DNA of 64,000 bases from Mucilaginibacter tundrae (lineage in GTDB: Bacteria > Bacteroidota > Bacteroidia > Sphingobacteriales > Sphingobacteriaceae): positions 1-64,000 of the forward strand of contig NZ_JACCBZ010000014.1 of NCBI RefSeq assembly GCF_013408825.1, read 5' to 3'. The notes beneath the pieces were generated by a model. That model saw nothing but the letters and a program-made list of their open reading frames with translations, did not search any database and was not told the DNA's origin. A program made the position numbers and the translations under genes. The stretch's first letter is position 1; every line of letters begins with the position of its first letter. Below, one piece after another: positions 16,632 to 25,069 of the stretch.

Positions 16632-17546
16632 TTATTTCCACACATCACCAATCACACCTGCACTTTGTTTATCATCAGCTGGGAGTTTATACATAGCTTC
16701 AATGGTATGCAACACGTTATAGTGCGTGATATGTTCATTATATTTTCCGGTTTTTACGTGTGCGCCGTAAAATATAGTTGGTATATGATTTACATCTGTA
16801 CGGCTGTCATCTTCATCAAAAGTAACAATCAGCAAGCTGTCATGTACTTTAGCCCACTCGGCATATTTGCTGATGTACTCCTTAAGCCATTTATCCCCAC
16901 GCTGAATAGCGGCATCATCTCCCGGTGCGCCAATATTATGCATATCATTATCCATGTTAGGAATAACAAAGGCAACGGTCGGCAAATCTTTAAAATCGGA
17001 CGGAAAATCTGTTAATGGCAAACTTAATGACGCCGGAATATCGTTCTTTTTAGTTCCAATCCAGTTTACCCATGGCGCGTGTTTTCTGGCGTATAAGCTT
17101 TGTCCGGTCAAATTGCTTGTTTTATAATAGCAAGGCAAATATCCTTCTGATGGCATAGTCTCGGCATATCCTTTAAAAGTCAACCCATTACTTAATAACG
17201 CCGAGCCCAAGTTTGGGGCAACGTATGGCGTTTCTGCTACTAAGCACTTGTCATCAACAACACCTTGTGTACTTCCGGAAAACAAAGCCAGGTAATTAGG
17301 CTGACTCGGATGCGATACTCCGTGCGAATCAGTAAACAAAGCTCCATTTTCTGAAAGCCAGGTTATATACGGCGAGTTTTTTGATCCAATAAGTGCATCA
17401 TAATCGTGGTTTTCCTCCATCACTACAATAATATGCTTGTATTTAGGCAGTGGGGGTGATGATTTATAGTTATTAAACGATAAGCATGTAGTACCTAAAA
17501 CGGCGCCTACTGCGAACAAGGGAAGTAGTTTTTTCAATGGTTTCAT
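16632..17546 (-). CDS. Phosphoesterase-family acid phosphatase-like protein
   Basis: 304 aa, exported. It belongs to the alkaline-phosphatase-superfamily phosphoesterases (PF04185; AcpA and phospholipase C relatives). Visible motifs are VVMEENHDY near the N terminus, SHPSQPNYLALFSG (nucleophile Ser/Thr region), IPNMDNDMHN and the metal motif TFDEDD. At 304 residues it is the short, acid-phosphatase-like form without the extra C-terminal domains of phospholipase C. The substrate is unproven, with phosphomonoesters likely. The first gene of a leftward pair. Confidence 0.85.
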   Translation of the reverse strand: MKPLKKLLPLFAVGAVLGTTCLSFNNYKSSPPLPKYKHIIVVMEENHDYDALIGSKNSPYITWLSENGALFTDSHGVSHPSQPNYLALFSGSTQGVVDDKCLVAETPYVAPNLGSALLSNGLTFKGYAETMPSEGYLPCYYKTSNLTGQSLYARKHAPWVNWIGTKKNDIPASLSLPLTDFPSDFKDLPTVAFVIPNMDNDMHNIGAPGDDAAIQRGDKWLKEYISKYAEWAKVHDSLLIVTFDEDDSRTDVNHIPTIFYGAHVKTGKYNEHITHYNVLHTIEAMYKLPADDKQSAGVIGDVWK

Positions 17547-17752
17547 ATCAATATTTGATAGTATAAAAGTATTGATAAAGCCATTATTAATGAGGATTTA
17601 TATCTAAAATCTTACAGAAATCGCTAACCTGTTAATAATCAAATAAATGTTAACAAATAAATCACATGCTTTTAACGTTAATATGAAAGTGTATCGCTTA
17701 TTTTTATAAACCTGAAAATCAGGTTATAACAAATTAACTAAACCAAATTTTT

Positions 17753-18226
17753 ATGACCTGGAGAAAATTCAGCGGCGAGATCATCCAATCGCCCATTATG
17801 GAGGAAGTTGAAAGAGCTATTGAGCGCGAACACCTGCTGGGCAATAAACTTAAAGTTTGTATCGGTACTGATTCGCAGGTAAAAGGCGCGGTTACCGATT
17901 TTGCTACCGTAATCGTGTTCATCCGCGAAGCCCGTGGCGCATTTATGTTCATCCATCAGGAGCGTACCTCGCAAAAAATGAGCATTAAAGAACGTATGCT
18001 TTGCGAGGTCCAAAAGTCCATCGATATTGCTTACAAGCTTTGTGACTTGCTTGATGTTTATGATGTAGATCTGGAAGTGCATGCTGATATCAACACCAAC
18101 CCTATGTTTAAATCAAACCAGGCTTTGCACGAGGCAATGGGTTATATTTTGGGTATGGGGTTTGTATTTAAAGCCAAGCCGGAAGCATTTGCCAGCTCGT
18201 ATTGCGCCAATAAAATGGTACAGTAA
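17753..18226 (+). CDS. RNase H-like YkuK family protein (DUF458)
   Basis: 157 aa, cytoplasmic. MTWRKFSGE at the start, IGTDSQVKGAVTDFATVIVF, and LEVHADINTNPMFKSNQALHEA are typical of the YkuK/DUF458 family, which has an RNase H fold. The Asp in GTDSQ and the Asp in HADIN are candidate metal ligands. Function is not established; nuclease activity is inferred from fold. It is a single gene with a 206-bp upstream region. Confidence 0.85.
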   Translation: MTWRKFSGEIIQSPIMEEVERAIEREHLLGNKLKVCIGTDSQVKGAVTDFATVIVFIREARGAFMFIHQERTSQKMSIKERMLCEVQKSIDIAYKLCDLLDVYDVDLEVHADINTNPMFKSNQALHEAMGYILGMGFVFKAKPEAFASSYCANKMVQ

Positions 18227-18272
18227 TGGCATAATTTTTCGGTGATGTTTTTATCTTGCAAAAAACATCGCT

Positions 18273-18785
18273 ATGAAAAAGCTATCTGCCATTTTGCTAC
18301 TTTGCTTTGCCACATTATTCAGTAACGCGCAGCAAATTGATACCACTACCCGTACTAAGGTAGGCGACTTATCGCCAAACTTTAGTTTTAACATTAGTAA
18401 GGACAAAGTTGTAAGTCTTTCGGATTACAGGGGAAAAATTGTGGTACTTGATTTTTTTGCTACCTGGTGCCCGCCTTGTCGTTTGGAACTGCCGCGAGTT
18501 CAAAAAGAGATATGGGAAAAGTATAAGGCCGACCCCAAATTTGCATTATTTGCTTTTGATCGCGAAGAAAACTGGGATAAGTTATTACCCTTCAAACAAA
18601 AAAATCACTTCTCCTTCCCAATGGTGCCGGACATGGGCCGGGTTATTTTTAGCCTTTATGCTTCTCAATCTATTCCGCGCTTAATTGTTATCGACGAAAA
18701 GGGTAAAATCATCTACCAATCAATCGGCTACACGGAAAAAGACTTTAGCGAATTGCTTGCCTTACTGGCTGATAAATTAAAATAG
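18273..18785 (+). CDS. TlpA-family periplasmic thiol-disulfide oxidoreductase
   Basis: 170 aa with a signal peptide ending FSNA-QQ. The thioredoxin fold has the active site WCPPC (in FFATWCPPCRLELP) and the cis-Pro loop SIPRLIVIDEKG. It probably reduces disulfides for cytochrome c maturation or other periplasmic proteins. There is no membrane anchor after signal cleavage. The GNAT gene follows after 4 nt, so the two share a transcript. Confidence 0.88.
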   Translation: MKKLSAILLLCFATLFSNAQQIDTTTRTKVGDLSPNFSFNISKDKVVSLSDYRGKIVVLDFFATWCPPCRLELPRVQKEIWEKYKADPKFALFAFDREENWDKLLPFKQKNHFSFPMVPDMGRVIFSLYASQSIPRLIVIDEKGKIIYQSIGYTEKDFSELLALLADKLK

Positions 18786-18789
18786 CATT

Positions 18790-19254
18790 ATGGATAATAT
18801 TATAATAAGGCCTGCTACTTTAGCGGATATGGATACCCTTTTGCGTTTTGAACAAGGCGTAATTACTGCCGAACGCCCGTTTGATCCCACACTTAAAGAT
18901 GAACACATTAATTATTACGATTTAGTGGGGCTGATAGAACGCGATGATGTTGAACTTTTAGTGGCTGAATTAGATGGTAAATTGATCGGCTCTGGTTATG
19001 CGCGTATTGAGGAATCAAAGATCTATCTGAAGCATCCAAAACATGCCTATTTAGGTTTTATGTATGTTGAGCCGGAGCATAGAGGTAAAGGCGTTAATCA
19101 AAAAATTATTGCTGCACTCAAAGCATGGGCATCGACGCAAAATGTAATCGAATACCGTTTGCAGGTTTACTATGATAATCTTCCTGCCATAAAAGCTTAT
19201 GAGAAAATAGGTTTTAGCAAACTGATGATCAAAATGCGGTCAGACATTATTTAA
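18790..19254 (+). CDS. GNAT family N-acetyltransferase
   Basis: 154 aa, cytoplasmic, acetyl-CoA dependent. The N-terminal beta-alpha MDNIIIRPATLADMDTLLRF and the acetyl-CoA loop LGFMYVEPEHRGKGVNQKII followed by the YRLQVYYDNLPAIKAYEKIGF motif give the complete GNAT fold. Substrate not predictable. Downstream of tlpA by 4 nt. Confidence 0.85.
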   Translation: MDNIIIRPATLADMDTLLRFEQGVITAERPFDPTLKDEHINYYDLVGLIERDDVELLVAELDGKLIGSGYARIEESKIYLKHPKHAYLGFMYVEPEHRGKGVNQKIIAALKAWASTQNVIEYRLQVYYDNLPAIKAYEKIGFSKLMIKMRSDII

Positions 19255-19298
19255 AATCAATAATCAAAACAATTAAGCCACTCGTAGCTTATCATTAA

Positions 19299-19772
19299 GT
19301 GAAGACATATCAACTGAAATTTGAACAGTATTTACCTATTCCTTTAGCAGAGGCTTGGGACTTTTTTTCATCGCCGTTTAATTTAGCGAAAATCACACCA
19401 CCCGAAATGAAATTTGTGGTGACCAGTGATTATGATGAAAATACAAAGATGTATCCCGGTATGATCATTACGTACAAGATTACCCCAATATTCGGCATAA
19501 AGATGAATTGGATGACGGAGATTACCCACGTAAAAGAAAACGAATATTTTGTGGATGAGCAACGTTTCGGCCCTTATGCGTTGTGGCATCACCAACACCA
19601 TTTTAAAGAAGTTAAAAGCGGCGTACTAATGACTGATGTTTTAAACTACGCCATCCCCTACGGCATTATTGGCCGTTTAGCCAATGAAGTATTAGTAGCT
19701 AAACAGATATATAAAATATTTGATTATCGCACTAAAGAGGTTAATAAACTATTTGGCACTTATCGAGGGTAG
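19299..19772 (+). CDS. SRPBCC (START-like) ligand-binding protein
   Basis: 157 aa, cytoplasmic. The start is GTG at 19299 (MKTYQLKF); no usable ATG is nearby and the domain begins directly. FEQYLPIPLAEAWDFFSSPFNLAKITPP and FVDEQRFGPYALWHHQHHF are characteristic of the cell-division-inhibitor-like/SRPBCC ligand-binding group. It is likely to bind a small hydrophobic ligand; unassigned. Confidence 0.82.
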   Translation: MKTYQLKFEQYLPIPLAEAWDFFSSPFNLAKITPPEMKFVVTSDYDENTKMYPGMIITYKITPIFGIKMNWMTEITHVKENEYFVDEQRFGPYALWHHQHHFKEVKSGVLMTDVLNYAIPYGIIGRLANEVLVAKQIYKIFDYRTKEVNKLFGTYRG

Positions 19773-19787
19773 TTTAACGGTGAGTGG

Positions 19788-19875
19788 TTGATTGGGTTAA
19801 ACAAGTTGATTAGTAATTTCAACCATTCAACTACCAATTAGCAAATCAAATCAATAAACCACTTAACCCAATCAA
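19788..19875. repeat. TTGATT-rich inverted repeat
   Basis: Arms TTGATTGGGTTAA (19788-19800) and TTAACCCAATCAA (19863-19875) flank a stretch of further TTGATT/AATCAA and TCAACC heptamer-like words. It lies between convergent genes. Similar material occurs at 59.9 and 63.2 kb. Confidence 0.65.
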
Positions 19876-19884
19876 CTAATCAAC

Positions 19885-20922
19885 CTACTTCGGGTGATAC
19901 TTTGAATCATTTAGTATTTGCTGAGTATTAGTATTGGCCATTAGTTGTGGCAAGGTAACCTCTGGATGCTTATCCATATAGCTTTTTACGATCTGCCATC
20001 CCTCATATAAGCCCAACCGTGGCGCGGCTTCATTATTCTCGCCAATGCCCGATGTAAATGGAGCCACATCAATAAATTTCTTGATTTTGTTATAGTCCGT
20101 TTCATACAATAAATTCTCGTCCAGCAAATACCCCCAGATGCTCGGCTCATATTTCTTGCACCAATCCAGTTGTTTGGCAGTATAGCCTATTTTGGTTGAA
20201 TCAGGCACATCAGGTAATACCTGATCCATAAAATATAATATTTTACCATTATAGATCATTTTCGTCAGTAAAGATTGGTCTACATCCTTTTGAGGGAACA
20301 TCTCGTTACGGGCGAAACCTTCAATTACGCGTGGGGTAATATTATCAGGCGTAAAAAATTGCGACAAATAATGCGGGAAAGCTTTAGTTAAAGATGGATA
20401 AAACCTTGAATTTGCCCCCAGAAACAAATCCAAACCAATACCAAAGTAACCATCACCAATTGAAGTTTGCGCTTCGAAGCCTGAGAAGTAAGCATAAATT
20501 TTGGGTATGCGCTGCTGTGGATAGTAATATTTAACCCGCCGAAAAGCATCTGTCAGTTCCGCATTTTGCTTATCCATATTAGGATAAACCGAATCTACAT
20601 CATGCTCCAGGTCCTTATAAGGCTGGGCATTTACAATTTGACGGATCACGTTATAATAAGCAGTATCGGTAATGGTTCCGGCTTGCAATATCTGTTCAAT
20701 AAAGTCCTTATAAAATACGCCGTATTTATTTTGAAGGATGGCTGCCTCCTGTGCAGTTGGCTTATTGCGGATAGCATCAAAATCCTTATCGAAACGCTCG
20801 ATAGTAATATTAACGTCAATATTGCTTACATCAATCTTTTTACTGTGGCTACAGGCTGTTAATAGCAGGCTGATGAAAAAAAATAAATAAATTTGCTTTG
20901 TTTTGTTCAGAGTAGCCATCAT
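19885..20922 (-). CDS. gldB: Gliding motility lipoprotein GldB
   Basis: 345 aa from ATG 20922 (or 20919). The longer frame to 20958 would start upstream of the TAATTTTG promoter box and delays the signal peptide. The signal II sequence IYLFFFISLLLTAC has a lipobox Cys. ITIERFDKDF, YYPQQRIPKIYAYFSGF and GIGLDLFLG are GldB marks. GldB is needed for gliding in Flavobacterium and is kept in non-gliding relatives with an essential, unclear role. It is divergent from nadE, as in other Bacteroidota. Confidence 0.88.
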   Translation of the reverse strand: MMATLNKTKQIYLFFFISLLLTACSHSKKIDVSNIDVNITIERFDKDFDAIRNKPTAQEAAILQNKYGVFYKDFIEQILQAGTITDTAYYNVIRQIVNAQPYKDLEHDVDSVYPNMDKQNAELTDAFRRVKYYYPQQRIPKIYAYFSGFEAQTSIGDGYFGIGLDLFLGANSRFYPSLTKAFPHYLSQFFTPDNITPRVIEGFARNEMFPQKDVDQSLLTKMIYNGKILYFMDQVLPDVPDSTKIGYTAKQLDWCKKYEPSIWGYLLDENLLYETDYNKIKKFIDVAPFTSGIGENNEAAPRLGLYEGWQIVKSYMDKHPEVTLPQLMANTNTQQILNDSKYHPK

Positions 20923-20925
20923 TTT

Positions 20926-20944
20926 TATACTTTGAGCAAAATTA
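20926..20944. promoter_or_regulatory. Overlapping divergent promoters of gldB and nadE
   Basis: Minus strand: perfect -7 box TAATTTTG at 20937-20944, giving gldB transcripts starting near 20930. Plus strand: imperfect TATACTTTG at 20926-20934 with TTG at 20903-20905 for nadE. The two boxes are 2 bp apart, so the two polymerases should exclude one another. Confidence 0.5.
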
Positions 20945-20971
20945 GTTTTTTTCTTCATATCTGTTCACACT

Positions 20972-22621
20972 ATGAAAATTGCATTAGCGCAACTCAACTA
21001 TCATATCGGAAATTTTGAATCGAACACTGCTAAAATCATCGATAACATTAACAAGGCGCGCCAAAATGGTGCCGACCTGGTAGTTTTTGCCGAGTTATGT
21101 GTATGTGGTTACCCATCCCGAGATTTTTTGGAGTTTGACGAGTTTATTGAACTATGCGAAACCTCGGCGCAACAAATTGCCGCAGCCTGCACTGACATGG
21201 CTTGCATCATCGGCATACCAACTTTTAATAATAATACTGAAGGTAAGGATCTTAACAATTCAGCCTATTTTATTGAGAACGGTAAAGTTAAAGCTGTTGT
21301 AAATAAAGCGCTTTTACCTAATTACGATATTTTCGATGAATACCGCTATTTTGAGCCATCAACCATATTTAATTGTATTGAATTTAAGGGACACCGTATA
21401 GCGCTTACCATTTGCGAGGATTTGTGGAATAATATTGAAAATCCGCTGTATGTTACCCGGCCAATGGATATCCTAATCAAACAAAAACCTGATGTAATGA
21501 TCAATATCGCGGCGTCACCTTTTGCGGTAAAGCATGATGATGAGCGTATTGATATTTTGCGGGATAATGCCAGCAGGTATAATCTGCCATTATTTTACGT
21601 AAACCAGGTTGGCGCCCAAACAGAATTGATTTTTGATGGCGGATCATTAGTTTATGATAAAACCGGCCAATTGGTTGATGAGTTGCCCTATTTTGAGGAA
21701 TGCCTTACCTATTACACGCTGAAGAATGATTCTTCCATTACATTAGAACAACCGGCCACTTTAAAGATTGAACGTCCTGCCGATATTGAACAAATTTACC
21801 AGGCGGTAATATTAGGCATTAAAGACTATTTTTATAAATCAGGTTTCAGCAAAGCAATATTGGGTTTATCAGGCGGCATTGATTCGGCAGTGGTTTGTGC
21901 TTTGGCTGCCGAGGCTTTAGGACCTGAAAATGTGATGGCTGTTTTACTACCGTCTCGTTTCTCATCAGATCACTCCTTAAAAGATGCGGAGGATTTGGTA
22001 ACCAATTTAGGTTGCAAAAGCGAAACTATCGCTATAAAGAATGTTACCGAAGCTTTTGAAACTGCGTTATCACCACAATTTAAAAACCTACCATTTAACA
22101 TTGCTGAGGAAAATATCCAGTCGCGTAGCAGGGCTATTTTATTAATGGCGATGTGTAATAAATTGGGTTATATCTTACTAAACACATCTAACAAAAGTGA
22201 AGCCGCGGTAGGTTATGGTACGTTATATGGTGATATGTGCGGTGGTATATCCGTAATTGGCGATGTTTACAAAACCCAGGTTTTTGAATTGGCCCGGTAC
22301 ATTAATCGTGACCGTGAGATCATCCCGGAAAACTCAATTATCAAACCGCCATCTGCTGAATTAAGGCCGGATCAAAAAGATAGCGACTCCCTGCCGGAAT
22401 ATGATATTTTAGATAAAATTATCGCGGAATATGTTGAAAATCGTTGTTCATCAGCCGAGATCATTAAAATGGGTTATGATGAGCCTACTGTAAGGCGAAC
22501 CATCCGATTAATAAACCTTGCTGAGCACAAAAGATATCAAACACCACCGATATTAAGGGTTTCTAACAAGGCATTCGGTATGGGAAGAAGAATGCCTATT
22601 GTAGGGAAGTATTTGTCGTAG
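20972..22621 (+). CDS. nadE: Glutamine-dependent NAD+ synthetase
   Basis: 549 aa, the final ATP-dependent amidation of nicotinic acid adenine dinucleotide. The N-terminal nitrilase-type glutaminase has its triad Glu41 (FAELCVCGYPSRD), Lys112 (NKALLPNYDIFDEYRYF) and Cys148 (LTICEDLW). The C-terminal synthetase has the pyrophosphatase P-loop LGLSGGIDSAVVCALAAEALG. The length is that of the short bacterial two-domain form. Divergent from gldB. Confidence 0.95.
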   Translation: MKIALAQLNYHIGNFESNTAKIIDNINKARQNGADLVVFAELCVCGYPSRDFLEFDEFIELCETSAQQIAAACTDMACIIGIPTFNNNTEGKDLNNSAYFIENGKVKAVVNKALLPNYDIFDEYRYFEPSTIFNCIEFKGHRIALTICEDLWNNIENPLYVTRPMDILIKQKPDVMINIAASPFAVKHDDERIDILRDNASRYNLPLFYVNQVGAQTELIFDGGSLVYDKTGQLVDELPYFEECLTYYTLKNDSSITLEQPATLKIERPADIEQIYQAVILGIKDYFYKSGFSKAILGLSGGIDSAVVCALAAEALGPENVMAVLLPSRFSSDHSLKDAEDLVTNLGCKSETIAIKNVTEAFETALSPQFKNLPFNIAEENIQSRSRAILLMAMCNKLGYILLNTSNKSEAAVGYGTLYGDMCGGISVIGDVYKTQVFELARYINRDREIIPENSIIKPPSAELRPDQKDSDSLPEYDILDKIIAEYVENRCSSAEIIKMGYDEPTVRRTIRLINLAEHKRYQTPPILRVSNKAFGMGRRMPIVGKYLS

Positions 22622-22635
22622 TATTAATTATAATT

Positions 22636-22708
22636 GTCATTCTGAACGAAACGAAGAATCTTTAAAGTAGTTTATGCCATAAAGATTCTTCGCTTCACTC
22701 AGAATGAC
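22636..22708. repeat. Palindromic intergenic repeat, copy B
   Basis: 28-bp arms 22636-22663 and 22681-22708, starting GTCATTCTGA, with three mismatches that become G-U pairs in leftward RNA. The 17-bp loop has GTAGTTTATG. It lies between convergent nadE and the response regulator, so it may also terminate both. Confidence 0.9.
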
Positions 22709-22715
22709 AAAGGCT

Positions 22716-23408
22716 TTACCCCTGATAAACAAATTTATATCCAATGCCTCTAACCGTTTGCAGGTATTGGGGCGAATCAGGGTTAGTTTCTATTTTTTTA
22801 CGCAGGCGGACGATGTGCATATCCAGCGTACGGGTATTTACATCAGCATTATATCCCCAAACTTCCATCATCAGCTCCTCACGGTTAATAACCTTGTTCT
22901 GATTTTTAAGGAAATAAAGTAAAATTCTGTTCTCCAGTATGGTCAACTCAATTTTACGGCCATCTTTTATCAGCAAATGTGTATTAGGCAAATGCTCAAT
23001 ATTGGCAAATTTATATGATTCAGATTTCTCGTTATTTAATGAAAATTTGATCTTGTTATCAATCATCGCCACCAAAACATCCATATTAAAAGGCTTGGTA
23101 ATGTAATCAGATACACCAAAATTATAAGCCTCAATCTTATCAATATCCTGGCTTTTAGCAGTCATCATTATAATAAGCTTATCAAATCCTTTAGCGCGCA
23201 CATTGTCGCATACTTCTGAGCCCGGCTTGCCTGGCATCATCCAGTCCAACAAAACAATATCGGGCTGTTCCTCTAATATCACGGTTTCTGCATTATCGCC
23301 ATTGCTGGCCTCTAATACCTTATAACCTTCAGATTGTAAACGTTCTGCTACCAAAAAGCGCAGGTTTTCGTCGTCTTCGGCTAATACAATTTTTATTTCC
23401 TTATTCAT
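22716..23408 (-). CDS. OmpR/PhoB-type response regulator
   Basis: 230 aa. The receiver domain (1-120) has acidic pocket EDD (11-13), phospho-acceptor Asp55 (IVLLDWMMPG) and Lys105 (TKPF). The C-terminal winged helix (about 130-228) has NREELMMEVWGYNADVNTRTLDMHIVRLRKKI and QTVRGIGYKF. It resembles RprY of Bacteroides. The last gene of a leftward trio, 3 nt after the sensor kinase. DNA targets unknown. Confidence 0.93.
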   Translation of the reverse strand: MNKEIKIVLAEDDENLRFLVAERLQSEGYKVLEASNGDNAETVILEEQPDIVLLDWMMPGKPGSEVCDNVRAKGFDKLIIMMTAKSQDIDKIEAYNFGVSDYITKPFNMDVLVAMIDNKIKFSLNNEKSESYKFANIEHLPNTHLLIKDGRKIELTILENRILLYFLKNQNKVINREELMMEVWGYNADVNTRTLDMHIVRLRKKIETNPDSPQYLQTVRGIGYKFVYQG

Positions 23409-23411
23409 TTT

Positions 23412-25064
23412 CTAATTATCATACGGAAGCGTAACAACAAACTCAGATCCTTGGTCAACCTGGCTGTTTACTATTATCTCCCCGTGCATAAAATTAACTA
23501 ATTCTTTACAAAATGCCAGCCCAAGCCCAACGCTGCCATTTTGATTATATTTATTCTCTATTCTGTAAAATTTATTAAAAACATTGGTCAATTCCTTTTT
23601 GGGGATACCAATTCCTTTGTCCTTAAACGAAAAAATAACGTTTCGCTTATCCCGGGTGATATTTATATGTAATTCCTTCTTTTCTGGATGCGAATACTTG
23701 TAAGCATTCTCCATTAAATTTTGGAACAAGCTGCCCAATAATACAGGGTCAGTGTATATGGTGTTCACATTCTTAATTTTGCAACTCAGCTTAAAATCAG
23801 CATACTTAATCCTGAAACTGTCTATATACTTATCAACAAAATCATTTAATACGATCTCTTCAATTTTTATGTTGATGGATTTATTTTCGAGCTGTGTAAA
23901 GGATAACAACTTGTTCATCAAATCGTTTAACTTATCTGCTTCTTCATCCAAAATTTTACCATAATGTTTCAGCTGCCGTTCAGATAAACCACTCTCGCCA
24001 CGCAAATTTGATCCTGCTATTTTAATTACGCTAACCGGCGTTTTAAACTCATGAGTAAAATTGTTTATAAAATCATATTGCAGCTTAAACAGCTGCATAT
24101 TTATTTTAAGATTACGATAAATAAGGTAACCTATCAAAATCAAAAACATGTAAATCAACAATACTATACCACCAATCGGCATAAATCTCCGGTTAGTTTC
24201 AGCAATCAAATAGCTTTTTGTTGATTTAAAAAACAACTTGTAATCAGAAAAAGCTCCCGGCAAGGCTACTTCCGTTATCATAATGTTACTGGCATCATTC
24301 TCAAGCGGATAATATACCACCGGCCTAATAGTTACACTTTGATAAAGTTCTTTATGGTTGTTATTAACTTTTAAGTGATAGGCATCAAGCAAAAAAGTCA
24401 TCATGTTTTGGCGATAAACGACGCCCGGCTGTGCATGATCCAGTAAACCACGATATATTTTTACATCCTCGCGCCTTAATATATTTAGATAGCTTATTTT
24501 TTCGGGTTTAACGTCATAAAAAGTTTTGAAGATCTCGTCCTGCGTTGCTTCACGCGATGTATCCGAAAAGGCTATAAAATCATTCAGCTTGTCAGCCATA
24601 TTATTAAAATCCGCTTCAGCAGCAAGCCTTTTTTGGGGTGCGCCTTTAATTATATTTTTGCGCCTCCTAAATTGATGCATAGATTCAATATCTATCGACA
24701 ATTTATGTTCTTTTTTGTGCGATTTTACCGCACTGCCTATAGCTAGTTCGTAAAAAACGATGTGCCTAACAAACGGATAATCATTAAAAACAGATGTGGA
24801 ATAATCAGCGGCTGAATTATAAGTTAAATAACCCTGATAGGAGGTTATTTCAGGGATTTTATTCAGAAAGAAATCATTATATGGCTTGATGGTTTCTTCT
24901 GATACATCAATTTTTTTAGAAGCGAACTCATCCAGCACATAAGCTGAAGTTAGGTTATAAGCCACGATAAGCGCTACCACAAATGATACCGAAATCAATA
25001 CCATAAAGATAATGATCAATGAAAAATTCTTTCGGTAAACGTTGCTGTGTGGCTTCATTAACAA
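23412..25064 (-). CDS. Membrane sensor histidine kinase
   Basis: 550 aa. TM1 is at about 13-38 and TM2 at about 296-316, flanking a large periplasmic sensor region of about 255 residues that resembles no named domain I know. The DHp helix has His338 (NNFTHEFKTP), the N box LMENAYKYS, G1 DKGIGIP and G2 GLGLAFCKEL. It resembles RprX-type kinases. It starts 5 nt after the S9-like lipoprotein and ends 3 nt before its response regulator. An alternative start at 25058 (MKPHSN) is equally possible. Confidence 0.92.
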   Translation of the reverse strand: MLMKPHSNVYRKNFSLIIIFMVLISVSFVVALIVAYNLTSAYVLDEFASKKIDVSEETIKPYNDFFLNKIPEITSYQGYLTYNSAADYSTSVFNDYPFVRHIVFYELAIGSAVKSHKKEHKLSIDIESMHQFRRRKNIIKGAPQKRLAAEADFNNMADKLNDFIAFSDTSREATQDEIFKTFYDVKPEKISYLNILRREDVKIYRGLLDHAQPGVVYRQNMMTFLLDAYHLKVNNNHKELYQSVTIRPVVYYPLENDASNIMITEVALPGAFSDYKLFFKSTKSYLIAETNRRFMPIGGIVLLIYMFLILIGYLIYRNLKINMQLFKLQYDFINNFTHEFKTPVSVIKIAGSNLRGESGLSERQLKHYGKILDEEADKLNDLMNKLLSFTQLENKSINIKIEEIVLNDFVDKYIDSFRIKYADFKLSCKIKNVNTIYTDPVLLGSLFQNLMENAYKYSHPEKKELHINITRDKRNVIFSFKDKGIGIPKKELTNVFNKFYRIENKYNQNGSVGLGLAFCKELVNFMHGEIIVNSQVDQGSEFVVTLPYDN

Positions 25065-25069
25065 ATGGA

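Noticed and set aside
16618-16641. Upstream ATG of the 16168-16617 lipoprotein
   Set aside because: It overlaps the end of the upstream gene and adds eight residues before a complete lipoprotein signal.
20923-20958. Upstream ATG of gldB at 20958
   Set aside because: It is located upstream of the probable -7 box at 20937-20944 and would put 36 extra nt before the normal signal peptide.
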